A DNA stretch of 64,000 nt, taken from positions 76,119,676 through 76,183,675 of the forward strand of contig CM049316.1 in the NCBI GenBank assembly GCA_026874595.1, written 5' to 3'. Shown piece after piece: positions 1 through 10,175 of the stretch. Source of the stretch: Sipunculus nudus (lineage: Eukaryota; Annelida; Sipuncula; Golfingiida; Sipunculidae). The notes beneath the pieces are model-generated. The model was not told the DNA's origin. It ran no database searches and saw only the letters and a list, made by a program, of their open reading frames with translations. The position numbers and the translations under genes are program-made. Numbering within the stretch: position 1 is the first letter of the stretch; the number at the start of each line of letters is the position of its first letter.

Positions 1-2289
1 GGTTATGCCTTGTGTGTTTGTCCATAGAGGTTATGCCCTGTGTATTTGTCCACGGAGGTTATGCCTTTGTATTTTTTCCACGTAGGTTTTGACATTTGTA
101 TTTTGTTGGCGAATGTTATGCCCTCTGTGTTTTGTCCACAGAGGTTATGCCCTGTGTATTTTGTTCACAGAGGTTATGCACTGTGTAGTTTGTCCACAGA
201 GGTTATGCCATGTGTATTTTGTCAGAGGAGGTTATGCCCTCTGTAGTTTTTTTTTGTTCCATGGAGGTCATGCCTTGGGTGTTTTGCCAAAAGAGGTTAT
301 GCCCTGTGTGTTTTGTTCACGGAAGTTATGCCTTGTGTATCTTGTCCACGGAGGTTATGCCCTGTGTAATTGTCAAAGGAGGTTATGCCCTGTGTGTTTT
401 GTCCACGGAGGTTATGCACTGTTCAATTTGTCCACGGAGGTTATACACTGTGTGTTTTGTCCACGTAGGTTTTGCCCTGTGTATTTTGTCCACGGAGGTT
501 ATGCCATGTGTGTTTTGTCCACGAAGGTTATACCTTGTGTATTTTGTACACGGAGGTTTTGCTCAGTATGTTTTGTCTACGGAGGTTATTCCTGTTTATT
601 TTGTCCACGGAGGTCATGCATTGCTCAATTTATCCACAGAGGTTATTCCCTGTGTATTTTGTCCACGTAGGTTATGCCTTGTGTGTTTGTCCACAGAGGT
701 TATGCCCTGTGTATTTGTCCACGGAGGTTATGCCTTTGTATTTTTTCCACGTAGGTTATGACATTTGTATTTTGTCCGCGAAGGTTATGCCTTCTGTGTT
801 TTGTTCACGGAGGTTATGCCCTGTGTATTTTGTCCACGGAGGTTTAGCATTGTTCAATTTGTCCACAGAGGTTATTCCTTTGTTTTTTTTCCACGAAGTT
901 TATGACATGTGTATTTTGTCCACGGAGGTTTTGCTTTTTATTTTTTGTCCACGGAGGTTATGCCCTGTGTATTTTGTCCACGTTGGTTATGCATTGTTCA
1001 ATCTGTCCACAGAGGTTATGCCCTGTGTATTTTGTCCACTGAGGTTATGCATTGTTCGATTTGTTCACAGAGGTTATGCCCTGTGTATTTTGTCTACAGA
1101 GATTATGCCTTGTGTATTTTGTCCACAGAGGTTATGCCCTGTGTATTTTGTTTACAGAGGTTTTGCCCTGAATGTTTTGTCCACGGGTGTTATGTCTTGT
1201 GTACTTTGTCCACAGAGATTATGCCCTGTGTATTTTGTCTACAGAGGTTATGCCCTGTGTATTTTGTCTACAGAGATTATGCCTTGTGTATTTTGTCCAC
1301 AGAGGTTATGCCCTGTGTATTTTGTTTACAGAGGTTTTGCCCTGAATGTTTTGTCCACGGGTGTTATGTCTTGTGTACTTTGTCCACAGAGATTATGCCT
1401 TGTGTATTTTGTCCACAGAGGTTATGCCCTGTGTATTTTGTTTACAGAGGTTTTGCCCTGAATGTTTTGTCCACGGGTGTTATGTCTTGTGTACTTTGTC
1501 CACAGAGATTATGCCTTGTGTATTTTGTCCACAGAGGTTATGCCCTGTGTATTTTGTTTACAGAGGTTTTGCCCTGAATGTTTTGTCCACGGGTGTTATG
1601 TCTTGTGTACTTTGTCCACAGAGGTTATGCCCTGTGTATTTTGTAATAGGAGGGTATGCCCTGTGTATTTTGTTTACAGAGGTTTTGCCCTGAATGTTTT
1701 GTCCACGGGTGTTATGTCTTGTGTACTTTGTCCACAGAGATTATGCCCTGTGTATTTTGTCTACAGAGGTTATGCCCTGTGTATTTTGTAATAGGAGGGT
1801 ATGCCCTGTGTGTTTTGTCCATAAAGATTATACCTTGTGTATTTTGTCCATGGTGGTTATGCCCTCTGTATTTTTTCCGTGGAGGTTATGCCCTGTGTGT
1901 TTTATTCGCAGAGGAATTGCCCTGTGTGTTTTGTCCTCGGAGGTTATGCACTGTGAATTTTGTCCACGGAGGTTATGCATTGATCATTTGTCCACAGAGG
2001 TTATACCCTGTGTATTTTGTCCACGTTGGTTATGCCTTGTGTGTTTTGTCAACAGAGGTAATGCCCTGTGTTTTTTGTCCACAAAGGTTTTGCCCTGTGT
2101 ATTTTGTCTACAGAGGTTACGCCTTTGTATTTTTTCCACATAGGTTATGACATGTGTATTTTGTCCAAGGAGGTAATGCCCTGTGTGTTTTGTCCACGGA
2201 GGTTATACCCTGTGTGTTTTGTCCACGGAGGTTATACCCTGTGAGTTTTGTCCACGTAGGTGATGCCCTGTGTATATTGTCGACAAACG
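1..2289 (+). repeat. 29-bp minisatellite array, about 79 units
   Basis: The array is built of a 29-bp unit close to TTTTGTCCACAGAGGTTATG followed by CCCTGTGTA, with point variants (CACGG/CACAG, ATGCC/TTGCC) and occasional indels. It starts before the window and stops near 2289, where ordinary sequence begins. Because 29 is not a multiple of 3, all three forward frames cycle through the unit, and the variants largely lack stops. This yields spurious open frames of up to 329 codons with a 29-residue period rich in Cys, Val, Tyr and Phe. I see no splice sites or promoter that would make these frames a gene. Confidence 0.95.
1093..1795 (+). repeat. Higher-order repeat inside the minisatellite
   Basis: The variant unit TTTTGCCCTGAATG, followed by the CCACGGGTGTTATGTC variant, recurs at 1161, 1335, 1451, 1567 and 1683. 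The spacings are 174, 116, 116 and 116 bp, which is 6, 4, 4 and 4 basic units. The 116-bp copies are nearly identical, so this block was amplified later than the rest of the array. Confidence 0.9.
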
Positions 2290-2419
2290 TTTACAAAACT
2301 CATAGTATTTTTCCCATGGAATTAATATTTATGGCCTATGACTATGCTAATGAATGTTATAAGCCAAATGATATTATTTTCGGATGACGTTATAATTCGT
2401 AAACTTATTTTTGGTACAT

Positions 2420-2640
2420 TAGTTCTGTGGAACATGGTTCGTATTCATGGAAAAAAAAGTTTCAGGTTGTTCCTGTTGACTCATGAACGTAATATACCAT
2501 GACAGACATAACCGTGACTCGGCATTCTGAGAGACCAAAGAAACACAAAAATAACCCTCTGTCCTCTGACCGCAATTCGTACCCACCATTTTACGGCTTG
2601 ACGCTGGTGCGGCGTGATTACTGGCGGATGTAACAAGTTG
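2420..2640 (-). CDS. Candidate later exon of gene A (weak)
   Basis: A minus-strand frame open from about 2769 to 2419 contains a stretch (roughly 2589 down to 2480) that can be laid against gene B exon 5. MVGT is followed by EGYFCVSLVS here, against LLGT followed by SGLYMVSLKS in gene B. ITFM then stands where gene B has VTYL. The stretch is richer in GC and CpG than its surroundings and lies downstream of gene A exon 2 in transcript order. I could not define acceptor and donor sites, and the match is short and ungapped only in part. It may be a decayed exon or chance. Confidence 0.3.
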
Positions 2641-2905
2641 ACATATGCGACCCGTAGTGTATGGGAATGTAAAATGCCGGAAGAGCATTTTGCAGTCGAG
2701 AATATAAACATTCAAACTAGTAATAAACGAGCCAATACCTTTTTTGGATGGATGATATGAGTATAACATATCCAGGAATATCCAAATGTGGGAGGGAAGA
2801 AATGCGTCAGTTTATTTTCAAAAGGGGGGGGGGGGAGGTGACTCGCGGGAGTGGGAGAGTATCAAGTTGGTACAACCTTTTTTATAAACAGAACCAGACA
2901 ATAAA

Positions 2906-2954
<49 letters not shown>

Positions 2955-3500
2955 GGGGGATGTATACCCCAATCCCCCTGTATTGACGCCCCTGAGGGAT
3001 CTTTATTGCCCTTATGCTCACGACCGACATTGTGCCAAAATGTTTTGAAAATATATCTCGCCATACCGTCGGTCTAAATGATTCGACAATTTTTTACAAA
3101 CTAACAGCTCGGCATTAAGAATGTATGATTGTATAGACTGGGAGTATAATCAGTATACGTTGATGAAGGATGGAAAGGGGTAAGGTATCACACTATACAG
3201 TGGTGTACAAGTGCTATATAACCTCAATGATCTGTTTTAACTTCACTAAATGTATGTCCCGATATGTCTGTTTCAATGTATAATATACAGCACAGTTTGT
3301 TTACTATGGCTCATGCTTGTTTTCACGGCTGAGTAACCAGAAGTAATGATGTCAGGACAAAGCCACCAATATCTAACATGACGTTGTAATGAGAATTTTA
3401 TTAGTCGTGAATACGAACCCTTACATCTGGAGCTAACCAGTCACCCGTAACCTTACTCTTGTTCGATTGACAGGGTTATATACTGGCCAGGGTTTTAACT

Positions 3501-3549
<49 letters not shown>

Positions 3550-3834
3550 CAACGGGGAAAACCTACACATTCCTCTGTCAGAAATACATTATATTATTAT
3601 ATGAATATATCATTATATTACATTATTATGTTCAAAAACAGCCAGTTTCGTTTAAACAAAGTCCTTAGATCTTAAGGCGTACTTCAGTACTTGTAAAACG
3701 TACTTGTTTTATGGCTTGTCATATATAGTAACTATATTGTGACATCACACTGACTGTCATGTATCTAGGGTAAATTATCCCGTTGGGATATGAAATATGA
3801 ACACTCCCGTGCTTCCAGAAAAATATGTCTACTC

Positions 3835-3836
<2 letters not shown>

Positions 3837-3901
<65 letters not shown>
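3837..3901 (+). repeat. Compound (CA)n(TA)n microsatellite
   Basis: About 21 CA units pass directly into about 12 TA units. A similar CA-to-TA compound array stands at 61084-61155. Confidence 0.95.
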
Positions 3902-4143
3902 TTATCAAGGTGGTCAGTATCATGTGATGGTGATGGTGCCATGGTTTCTGGAATAAATTTATAAAAGTGATTCTTTTCAAATCCAGAAGAACATTCTATA
4001 AAAACAACAGATCTTCGAATAATTATAATTTCAAAACATACAATGCACCCTTTGGGCAAAACACGGCAGCTAAGATATATAATAATATTACAGTACAAAT
4101 GCTGTATATATATTTATTATATGTAAAAAAGCAGATCACCTAC

Positions 4144-4352
4144 TCTAGTTGTAGCTCCTGGGCAATGGAAAGGCCCTCTTCTGATTGGAGGAAGCTGTAG
4201 ACCACGTGATGCGTGACCTTGCTGCCGTCCTTGAATGACCTCATTTCCATGCCGAAGGGTATCCAGCGGCTGGAGGTGTCCGTTGCGTTCTTGTTGATCA
4301 GCCAGACGCCGGATATAAGAGGCTCAGCTTTTTCTTCATCTAACGGCTCAAG
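4144..4352 (-). CDS. Gene A exon 2: paralog of gene B exon 2
   Basis: On the minus strand an acceptor (TGACACAG, then CTTGAG) opens a 209-nt exon ending at a donor GA|GTAGGT, so it runs from phase 0 to phase 2. It encodes 69 residues plus two bases. Against gene B exon 2 (197 nt, also phase 0 to 2) there is an ungapped 22-residue block P-x-G-x-E-x-x-S-F-x-D-x-x-x-V-x-x-H-V-V-x-S with 11 identities, then S-(I/V)-A-Q near the end. Length differs by exactly 12 nt. Equal phases and motif order show true exon homology rather than chance. The domain has no name I recognise; in gene B it belongs to the region before the beta-trefoil. Confidence 0.75.
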
Positions 4353-4728
4353 CTGTGTCAGCAAACACTTAATAAGTGAATATGTATATTAAAAATTTTC
4401 GTTTTATTTTGATTTCCATTTTTCTCGCCAGTTGCAAATATGAACCCGATTACTAGCTCCTAGACATGGGCATTGTCATTCAAACTTAATTAAACGTAAA
4501 GAAATATTATTCGCAATAATAACAAAGTTTTGTACATGATTTGTATAGGATTTGTCTCTGGCATATTTATATTTATACTTATATTAATTTCAAAAACACC
4601 TAATACTACGGTAACAGCAAATATCTCATTAATGGTAAATATTAAAATAATGGCAAATAGAGTCAGATAACTTCAATAAATTAAATATAAGCTGTCACGA
4701 TATCTTTCTTTGATATTCAACAGTGTAA

Positions 4729-5000
4729 GGTAACGCCTAATGGCTCATCTGGCTGGATCTTATCCCGGTTTCTGAAGCGGGAAGCGACTTAGGACGAACT
4801 CCCCCAGGATGGGACGCCAGTCCATCGCTGGTTACCTTCCCAGTATTTTACTGGTACCGATTTCTACTGCTTGGTGAACAGAGGCACACTTGCGGTTGGG
4901 ACTTGTCTGAGGATCTTGGCACGGTGGAGGTCTGACCGGTATTCGAACTCACGACCTCCCGATCGTGAGCCCGGCACTTCAACCATTATACTACCGCCCC
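4729..5000 (-). mobile_element. tRNA-derived SINE
   Basis: Read on the minus strand the head is tRNA-like. GGTAGTATAATGG (A-box-like, near 4979-4995) is followed by GAGTTCGAATACC (B-box-like, 4939-4950). A body and tail extend down to about 4729. It lies in intron 1 of gene A. Ends are approximate because no target-site duplication was identified. Confidence 0.65.
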
Positions 5001-5159
5001 CACACTATTCCAGAGTGTGGTTCAAATAAAACAAAAAAAAAAGAAATAAAACGAACATAATAGGAATTTGATCAGATAGGGACATGTCCATATATAATCT
5101 ATCTGGCCGTAACTAAGTAATAGGATGGAGCGGGATGAAACAGAGTTGAACATTACCCT

Positions 5160-5283
5160 CAAACCTCTCTGTTCCCTCTCTCTTTCTCTCCCTCTCTCTA
5201 TGTCGCTGTTTCTCTTTGTTTACGTCTCCATCTCTGTCTGTCTCTCTGTCTCTGTCTCTGTCTCTGTCTCTTTTTCTCTTTGT
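5160..5283 (+). repeat. Degenerate (CT)n/(CTGT)n tract
   Basis: A pyrimidine-rich simple repeat of CTCT and CTGTCT blocks within intron 1 of gene A. Open frames across it are products of the repeat. Confidence 0.85.
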
Positions 5284-5326
5284 TTATGTCTCCATTGTTA
5301 CATCTGTCTGTTGACATTCTGTTTCG

Positions 5327-5956
5327 TGTTAGGCTCAAGCCCTGGGCGTCAATTGCTATGGCGTGTAGAGACACAACGCTCGGTGTAATCCGTACTGGGT
5401 GAACCCTGGTGTGTAAAGACACAGCGCTCGTGCTAATCTGGAATTTTTTGGGCTGTTCGCGCTCTATGAGCGCGTGTCTTGTTTTGTTCTTTGGGCGCTG
5501 CGTATTATGTATTGTTGTGTTCTTTTGATTGTTCGTGAAATAGAAGTTTTTAGGCTTTTGGGTGAGAAGCTATAAATTAGGGGCTGTGTTTAGAGCCCAG
5601 AGAGGAGAGAGAGAAATATTCCAGCGGACACGGAAGAGTGTGAGTCAGTTTGTGGACCCTTCCGATAATTGCAGCAGTTATATATCTTCTTCGAAATTTG
5701 TAACGGATTTTATATAGTCTTCATTTTGCCTTTTTTGATTACTACCTAGAACTACCTGATTTAGTGTATTGTAATGTAAGGGTTGCTTAAAGAATAAATC
5801 ATAATTATTTATTAACAAAAAACCACTGACATCTTTATTCATTCTCCTAGACATTGCACGCTGCCTAGTGTTACAGAATCTGATTTTTATTTATCTCCGT
5901 AAAAAAATTTGTACTCGTCGCGACTACGTGATCTGTTATAATTAGGTTCCGTAACA
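5327..5956 (+). mobile_element. Solo-LTR-like element, copy 1
   Basis: The element begins TGTTAGGCTCAAGCCCT and ends GGTTCCGTAACA, giving TG...CA termini. Inside, in order, are a TATA box (TATAAATTAG, 5571), the shared motif TTCCAGCGGACACGGAAGAG, and a polyadenylation signal AATAAA at 5793, the arrangement of an LTR. A diverged second copy stands at 33144-33911. No internal retroviral-type coding region adjoins, so it looks like a solo LTR. No clean target-site duplication is visible, and both copies share TTTCG just before TGTTAGG, so the true 5' end may be a few bases further out. Confidence 0.55.
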
Positions 5957-5984
5957 CTATCTCTGCCTGTCTCTCTGTCCTTAT

Positions 5985-5994
5985 CCCCCCCCCC

Positions 5995-6043
<49 letters not shown>

Positions 6044-6112
6044 TTAACCTTGTCATTGTTTGTCTGTCTGTGTCTCTGTGTCTCTATATGCCTCTGTTTG
6101 TCTGTCTATCTG

Positions 6113-6147
<35 letters not shown>

Positions 6148-6232
6148 AGCTGCATCTGCATATGTCTGTCTCTCTGTTTATGTCTCTCTTTCATCCTCTC
6201 TCTTTCTCTCTCTCTCTCTCTCCCTCTCTCTC
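5985..6232 (+). repeat. Poly-C and (CT)n arrays
   Basis: A poly-C run near 5985 is followed by (CT)n at 5999-6040, 6115-6142 and 6198-6230, with CTGT interruptions. They lie in intron 1 of gene A. Confidence 0.95.
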
Positions 6233-6282
6233 GTGTGTATGAATTAGTTAATAAATTTTTACACTCATCTAATAATACATAC

Positions 6283-6801
6283 CTCCTTTACAAGCGGGCT
6301 AGCAGACCTCACCAGGTTGTCAATGACTGACCGTCGGAGGGACTTGAACCTTGACACCTGACATTTAACACTGGTCACCCGGGGCAACTGTTGGGGGGTA
6401 GTAGGCCACGAAACCTGGGAACTCAGCAGACATAACGTCTGCAGGTAACCTCCCTTATTTTTTAGAACACTGAAACCATCTTTTCTATTCTTCTCTTCAG
6501 TACGACTCTCTGGCCAATCGGGGGACAGTGATGTATCTCCCATAATCCTTTGCGCGGTCTTCTCTCGATCGGTGCTTGCTGACCGCTGGCGGACGGTGCA
6601 CCGTTGCACCTTACTCAAGAGTTTATTTTCGGGTGTTACCTCGGCAGCAGCTGGGAGGCAGGGCTCTCTCCATCCTCCCCTGCGGGATGGGTCGACGTTT
6701 CTGGTCCTTTCTCGTCCTCTTCTTACTCCTTGCAGTGTGTTATTGTCTTCAAATGTTCCATTAACACTGGCGGTTTCCGAACGGAGCACGCTTACAGGCA
6801 T
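6283..6801 (-). CDS. Gene A exon 1: N-terminus of IL-1-like gene paralog
   Basis: Reading leftward from an ATG at 6801, the frame stays open for 519 nt (173 codons) and meets a strong donor, AAGGAG|GTATGT, at 6283/6282 in phase 0. Gene A exon 2 begins in phase 0, and the exon 1/exon 2 junction of gene B is also phase 0. The region is GC- and CpG-rich compared with its flanks. The protein is basic and polar with no signal peptide or membrane segment, as in gene B. The last residues (VIDNLVRSASPLVKE) loosely resemble the end of gene B exon 1 (FNSLVSGCFQYVCQPLQ), otherwise the first exons have diverged. A plus-strand open frame at 6572-6874 overlaps; I judge it a shadow. Whether exons 3 onward survive is unknown. 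Confidence 0.5.
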
Positions 6802-6904
6802 TATGGCAAATCAGCCGGTAAATCAAGGTATTTTCTCCAACAGAGTCGAAAAGAACAGTAAACTCTGGCAATGAATTTTGCTCATTGAGCAAGATTGATT
6901 AAGA

Positions 6905-6955
6905 CCTGCTGTATTTAAATTTGTTCAATTGGGACAATGTTGGGAAAGCCCACAA
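6905..6955 (-). promoter_or_regulatory. Putative gene A core promoter with kappaB-like site
   Basis: On the minus strand TGGGCTTTCCC (6952-6942) fits the c-Rel type consensus NGGRNTTTCC. About 21 bp downstream is the TATA-like ATTTAAATAC (6920-6911). The presumed start of transcription would lie near 6885, leaving about 85 nt of leader before the ATG at 6801. The layout parallels that of gene B. Confidence 0.4.
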
Positions 6956-6999
6956 CGGAGGCGTGACACACTCCCACCACAGTCTTACACCGTGCAACT

Positions 7000-7528
7000 C
7001 CTGTAATGGTTCTAAAGAGGGTACAGCTATTCGAGCACCTTTTTAAAGATTTATTGTTACAATGCCAAACGGAACAACTCACATTCTAACACAAACGTTC
7101 CGTGTTTAATGCGGGATAATAAACTGTATGTACTAGACGTTAATATGTAGTTTCCGCACGCGAGATAAATCTTCCGTGATTATTTGGTTTATATAACCGA
7201 CGGATTCTACCTTTTGCTTATGATGGTCGATCACGCAGAAAGGCAGAACCAAATTTTCCAATTAATCTAATTATTTATACATTTCATATTTATTGCATAT
7301 TTCATATTATTTCTAATTATTCTTGTTCCGAATATTTAGATATTATTTTCTGAATGGCTGGAACGGAGGCCCTGAGGGAAAAAATGATTCACCCCATGCA
7401 GACCCCTAAAGTTACAATGGGAAGGGAAGGGATATATATACATATATGTAAAATCCCCCACTCCAATGCCCCGCCCCCTCTCTCGTATCGAAGAAAGTGA
7501 ACACAAGGAATGCGATTACCTGAATTAT
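7000..7528. other. No gene recognised
   Basis: AT-rich DNA between the gene A promoter and the 7529-11148 element. A short C-rich patch near 7450-7480 is the only distinct composition; no exon is supported. Confidence 0.6.
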
Positions 7529-7959
7529 ACACTCTAAGAAAAAAGGGTTCTTGGGAGTTCCATGCAGAACCTGTATGGTTCCAGCTGGAACCATGGTTCA
7601 AGTTAGAACCGTTTTTGATATCCATGGGTTCCAGATAGCCCACTTAAGGTTCTTCGTGTGTTCTGCCCGAAGAGAGGGTGCCTGATAGAACCCTACACTA
7701 CCATTACGTGTGTGAGTCACTGTCCTCAGTTGCACTTAGAATCTGTATTCACTGATTTTGTGTAATAAATAATGTCATTATCTTAACTCATCTTATCTCA
7801 TATTATCTTTCATAAAATCGTATTATAGTTTCATTTTGTTTCATCTTTCCTTATGTTATATTATATTTATAAATAATAAAACTAATAGATATATAGAAAT
7901 ATATAATATGATATAATATTAAATCATAATATCATATTATATATTATAAAACATATATA

Positions 7960-8224
7960 TACATATATATACACACCAAAAATATAATAATATATAAACA
8001 TATTTGAATGTATATACTAGTATATATATATATATTTATTTATTTATTTATATAATTATATTCAGTGGCGGATCCCCTTTTGAGCTAAAACAACTTTTTT
8101 TAGGGGTTCAAACCAAATTTTGCGACCCTGACCCCCTACTTTACGGAGTAGACGACAATTTTTTAGGACTACATTAAGTTTTCCTGGTGTTTGACCCTCC
8201 CCTTTCCAAAATCCTGTACCCGCC

Positions 8225-8287
<63 letters not shown>
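7960..8287. repeat. AT-rich tract, MITE-like piece and (TA)n
   Basis: Degenerate TA-rich sequence from about 7960 leads into CAGTGGCGGATCCCC at 8064, a start typical of small MITEs, and then (TA)n at 8227-8287. No matching inverted end was found, so the MITE call is weak. Confidence 0.4.
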
Positions 8288-8291
<4 letters not shown>

Positions 8292-8399
8292 TTCACCTAA
8301 TGGCGGTATCGATTTCGTTCATAATGCAAGGCAAGATTAACATTACACTGACAACATAAACTCGACATTTTCCCCCTAAACTCGTCAGAAATAAAGTGA

Positions 8400-8934
8400 A
8401 GTGATCCCGTCAGAGCCCTCATCAGCCAGATGGGTTAGTCCAAGCAGCGGGAGGCGGGCTACGGGTGACTAGTTGCTTGGTCGGGCGCGAACAGCGGGGG
8501 GCGCCTGGCAGCATCTGGTCACTCCTGTGTGCTGGCATTCGCAGGCTAATGTCACGTGGCAGCATCTCAGCGGCCTTTTCGAATGTCCAACAGCTTTGAA
8601 CGAAGACATCAACAACGGCCATTTTGAATTTGCTTTACCAGTCCCTCTTGAAAAGTGAAAATTTGCTGAAAAAAGAAGACTCTAAGGGTACGGGTAAGTT
8701 GCTGTGTGGTGGATCGCTTACAAAGACCCGCTATCACTCTGATGTCTAGAAAATCTAAGTGTTTTTATACAGCATTAAGCCTGGATTCAGCCTTTAATAA
8801 TGCCCAGACAAAAGGCCAGTTAAAACCTCGTGTTCTTGTATTGTGTATATGGGTGCCCTAGCAGATTGGTCATATTTATGTATTATAATCTGCAGTGCCA
8901 GCGATGTGTTTTCATACTCAAGTACACATTTATG

Positions 8935-8983
<49 letters not shown>

Positions 8984-10175
8984 TATATATGAGGGGGGGT
9001 GCTTGCGTGTGTTTGTATATAAGTACACTAAAACACAATAAACGCACACATGAGTATACTATATGTATGTGGATTTGTTTCGCCTTATTACTATGGGTAG
9101 CATTGCCTTGATATAGACCATATTTCATATTGGATTATAATATGTGTATATTTCATATTTATTAACTTTATTTTCTGTGTATTTGTAGATTCGACTATAA
9201 ATAATATATATCTCTTGTTCATTAATATTATTAGTTTAATTGCCTCTGCATTGATAAAATATTGCCATTTTGAATTAATGCACTCATTATGGCTTAATCT
9301 TTATATATATATGCTTATAACATTAACTTATCGTTCTTCCAGAGAGCATGATCAAAGAAGCAATATATTTGTCAGCATTTTTTCAGAAAGGCAGAAATGT
9401 GTTATGTTGTTGACACAATTTATATAGCATATAAAAATTTGTTATTTTCAGAACAGAGCATCAGTGCTGCGACAGTATAACTTCAATGGCTGTTTAAAGA
9501 GAAAGATGAACAGCTGTTTGTCCTGAATAAGGTAGGTGTGGTCTGCATTATTGAATTTGTCTCATTATTCCTTCAAAATTCAAACTTTTTTTTTATTAAA
9601 ATTGAAACTTCAAGCACAGGCATGTTTTACAATGAAAGAGGTTTAATGTGGACCATTTATTTATTGTTGCTTGGTTATATTTTGTTTTAACAGTTTTACC
9701 AAGTAATACATAGATTGTACATATTACATTGTATCCCACCTGTGTCGCATATATAAGTAAGATGAGACATTGGTCACATTGAGTTACAGGACAATGTCCA
9801 CAGATTTCCATGTTCAGAATGCTTACTTATTGTTTCCTTCTTTCTTTTGCAGGCTGATGCCAAACTGACGCCGTGTGAACTGTTTAAGGATTTCAGGAAG
9901 GGAATCCATTGACTGCCAAGAGGGCATCAATCCTGGTAGATCGCGTCATGGTCGTCAGCGAGGATCCAACTATGGACGCGACAACAACCTTATGTTGTGT
10001 CATAGGGTTGTACTTTATGTTTAGTACACTTTAACCTAAGGGACTGACAAACACGTAGGAATTTCTCCATGCGCAGGTGTTGAACCTGCCAGATCCACCC
10101 ATAACACAAAGGCCAACAGTCGTAAGGGTCTGTGAGGCCCTAGGATTGTGAATAAAGGTCAAAGGCGACAAAAGT
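8400..10175 (+). ncRNA. Possible three-exon transcript inside the foldback element
   Basis: A GC-rich block (about 8405-8693) ends in a consensus donor, ACGG|GTAAGT. A second exon runs 9452-9531 (TTTTCAG acceptor, AAG|GTAGGT donor). A third starts at 9853 (TTTTGCAG acceptor) and is followed by AATAAA at 10151. Joining exons 2 and 3 opens 35 codons (LQWLFKEKDEQLF ... ELFKDFRKGIH) before a stop. No long coding frame with an ATG runs through all three exons, so it is either a non-coding RNA or a decayed protein gene carried by the element. The splice signals are seen; transcription is inferred. Confidence 0.35.
8939..8990 (+). repeat. (TA)n microsatellite
   Basis: A near-perfect TA run in the presumed first intron of the 8400-10175 transcript unit. 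Confidence 0.95.

Larger units (their letters stand above)
2290..4143. other. Stretch between minisatellite and gene A exon 2
   Basis: Apart from the weak exon candidate near 2420-2640, this holds only simple repeats: poly-G at 2823-2836, (TA)n at 2913-2951, (TA)n at 3505-3547 and compound (CA)n(TA)n at 3837-3901. No other coding signal was found on either strand. If gene A is intact, its exons 3 and 4 should lie here on the minus strand, but I did not recognise them. Confidence 0.6.

Noticed and set aside
472-1461. 329-codon open frame in the minisatellite
   Set aside because: Every residue derives from the 29-bp unit, overlapping frames are equally open, and there is no promoter or splice signal.
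1-2289. CRISPR-like array
   Set aside because: Units are contiguous without unique spacers, and the sequence is eukaryotic.
2748-3064. Open frames of 60-70 codons with Tyr-Ile runs
   Set aside because: They translate (TA)n arrays; the same applies to frames at 8830-9128, 56641-56907, 57281-57481, 61029-61307 and 63152-63391.
5125-6330. Ser/Leu-rich open frames
   Set aside because: They translate (CT)n tracts and have no coding support, as do frames at 13433-13762 and 19724-20065.
6572-6874. 100-codon plus-strand frame over gene A exon 1
   Set aside because: The minus-strand frame ends at a strong phase-0 donor that fits gene A exon 2; the plus frame has no partner exon.
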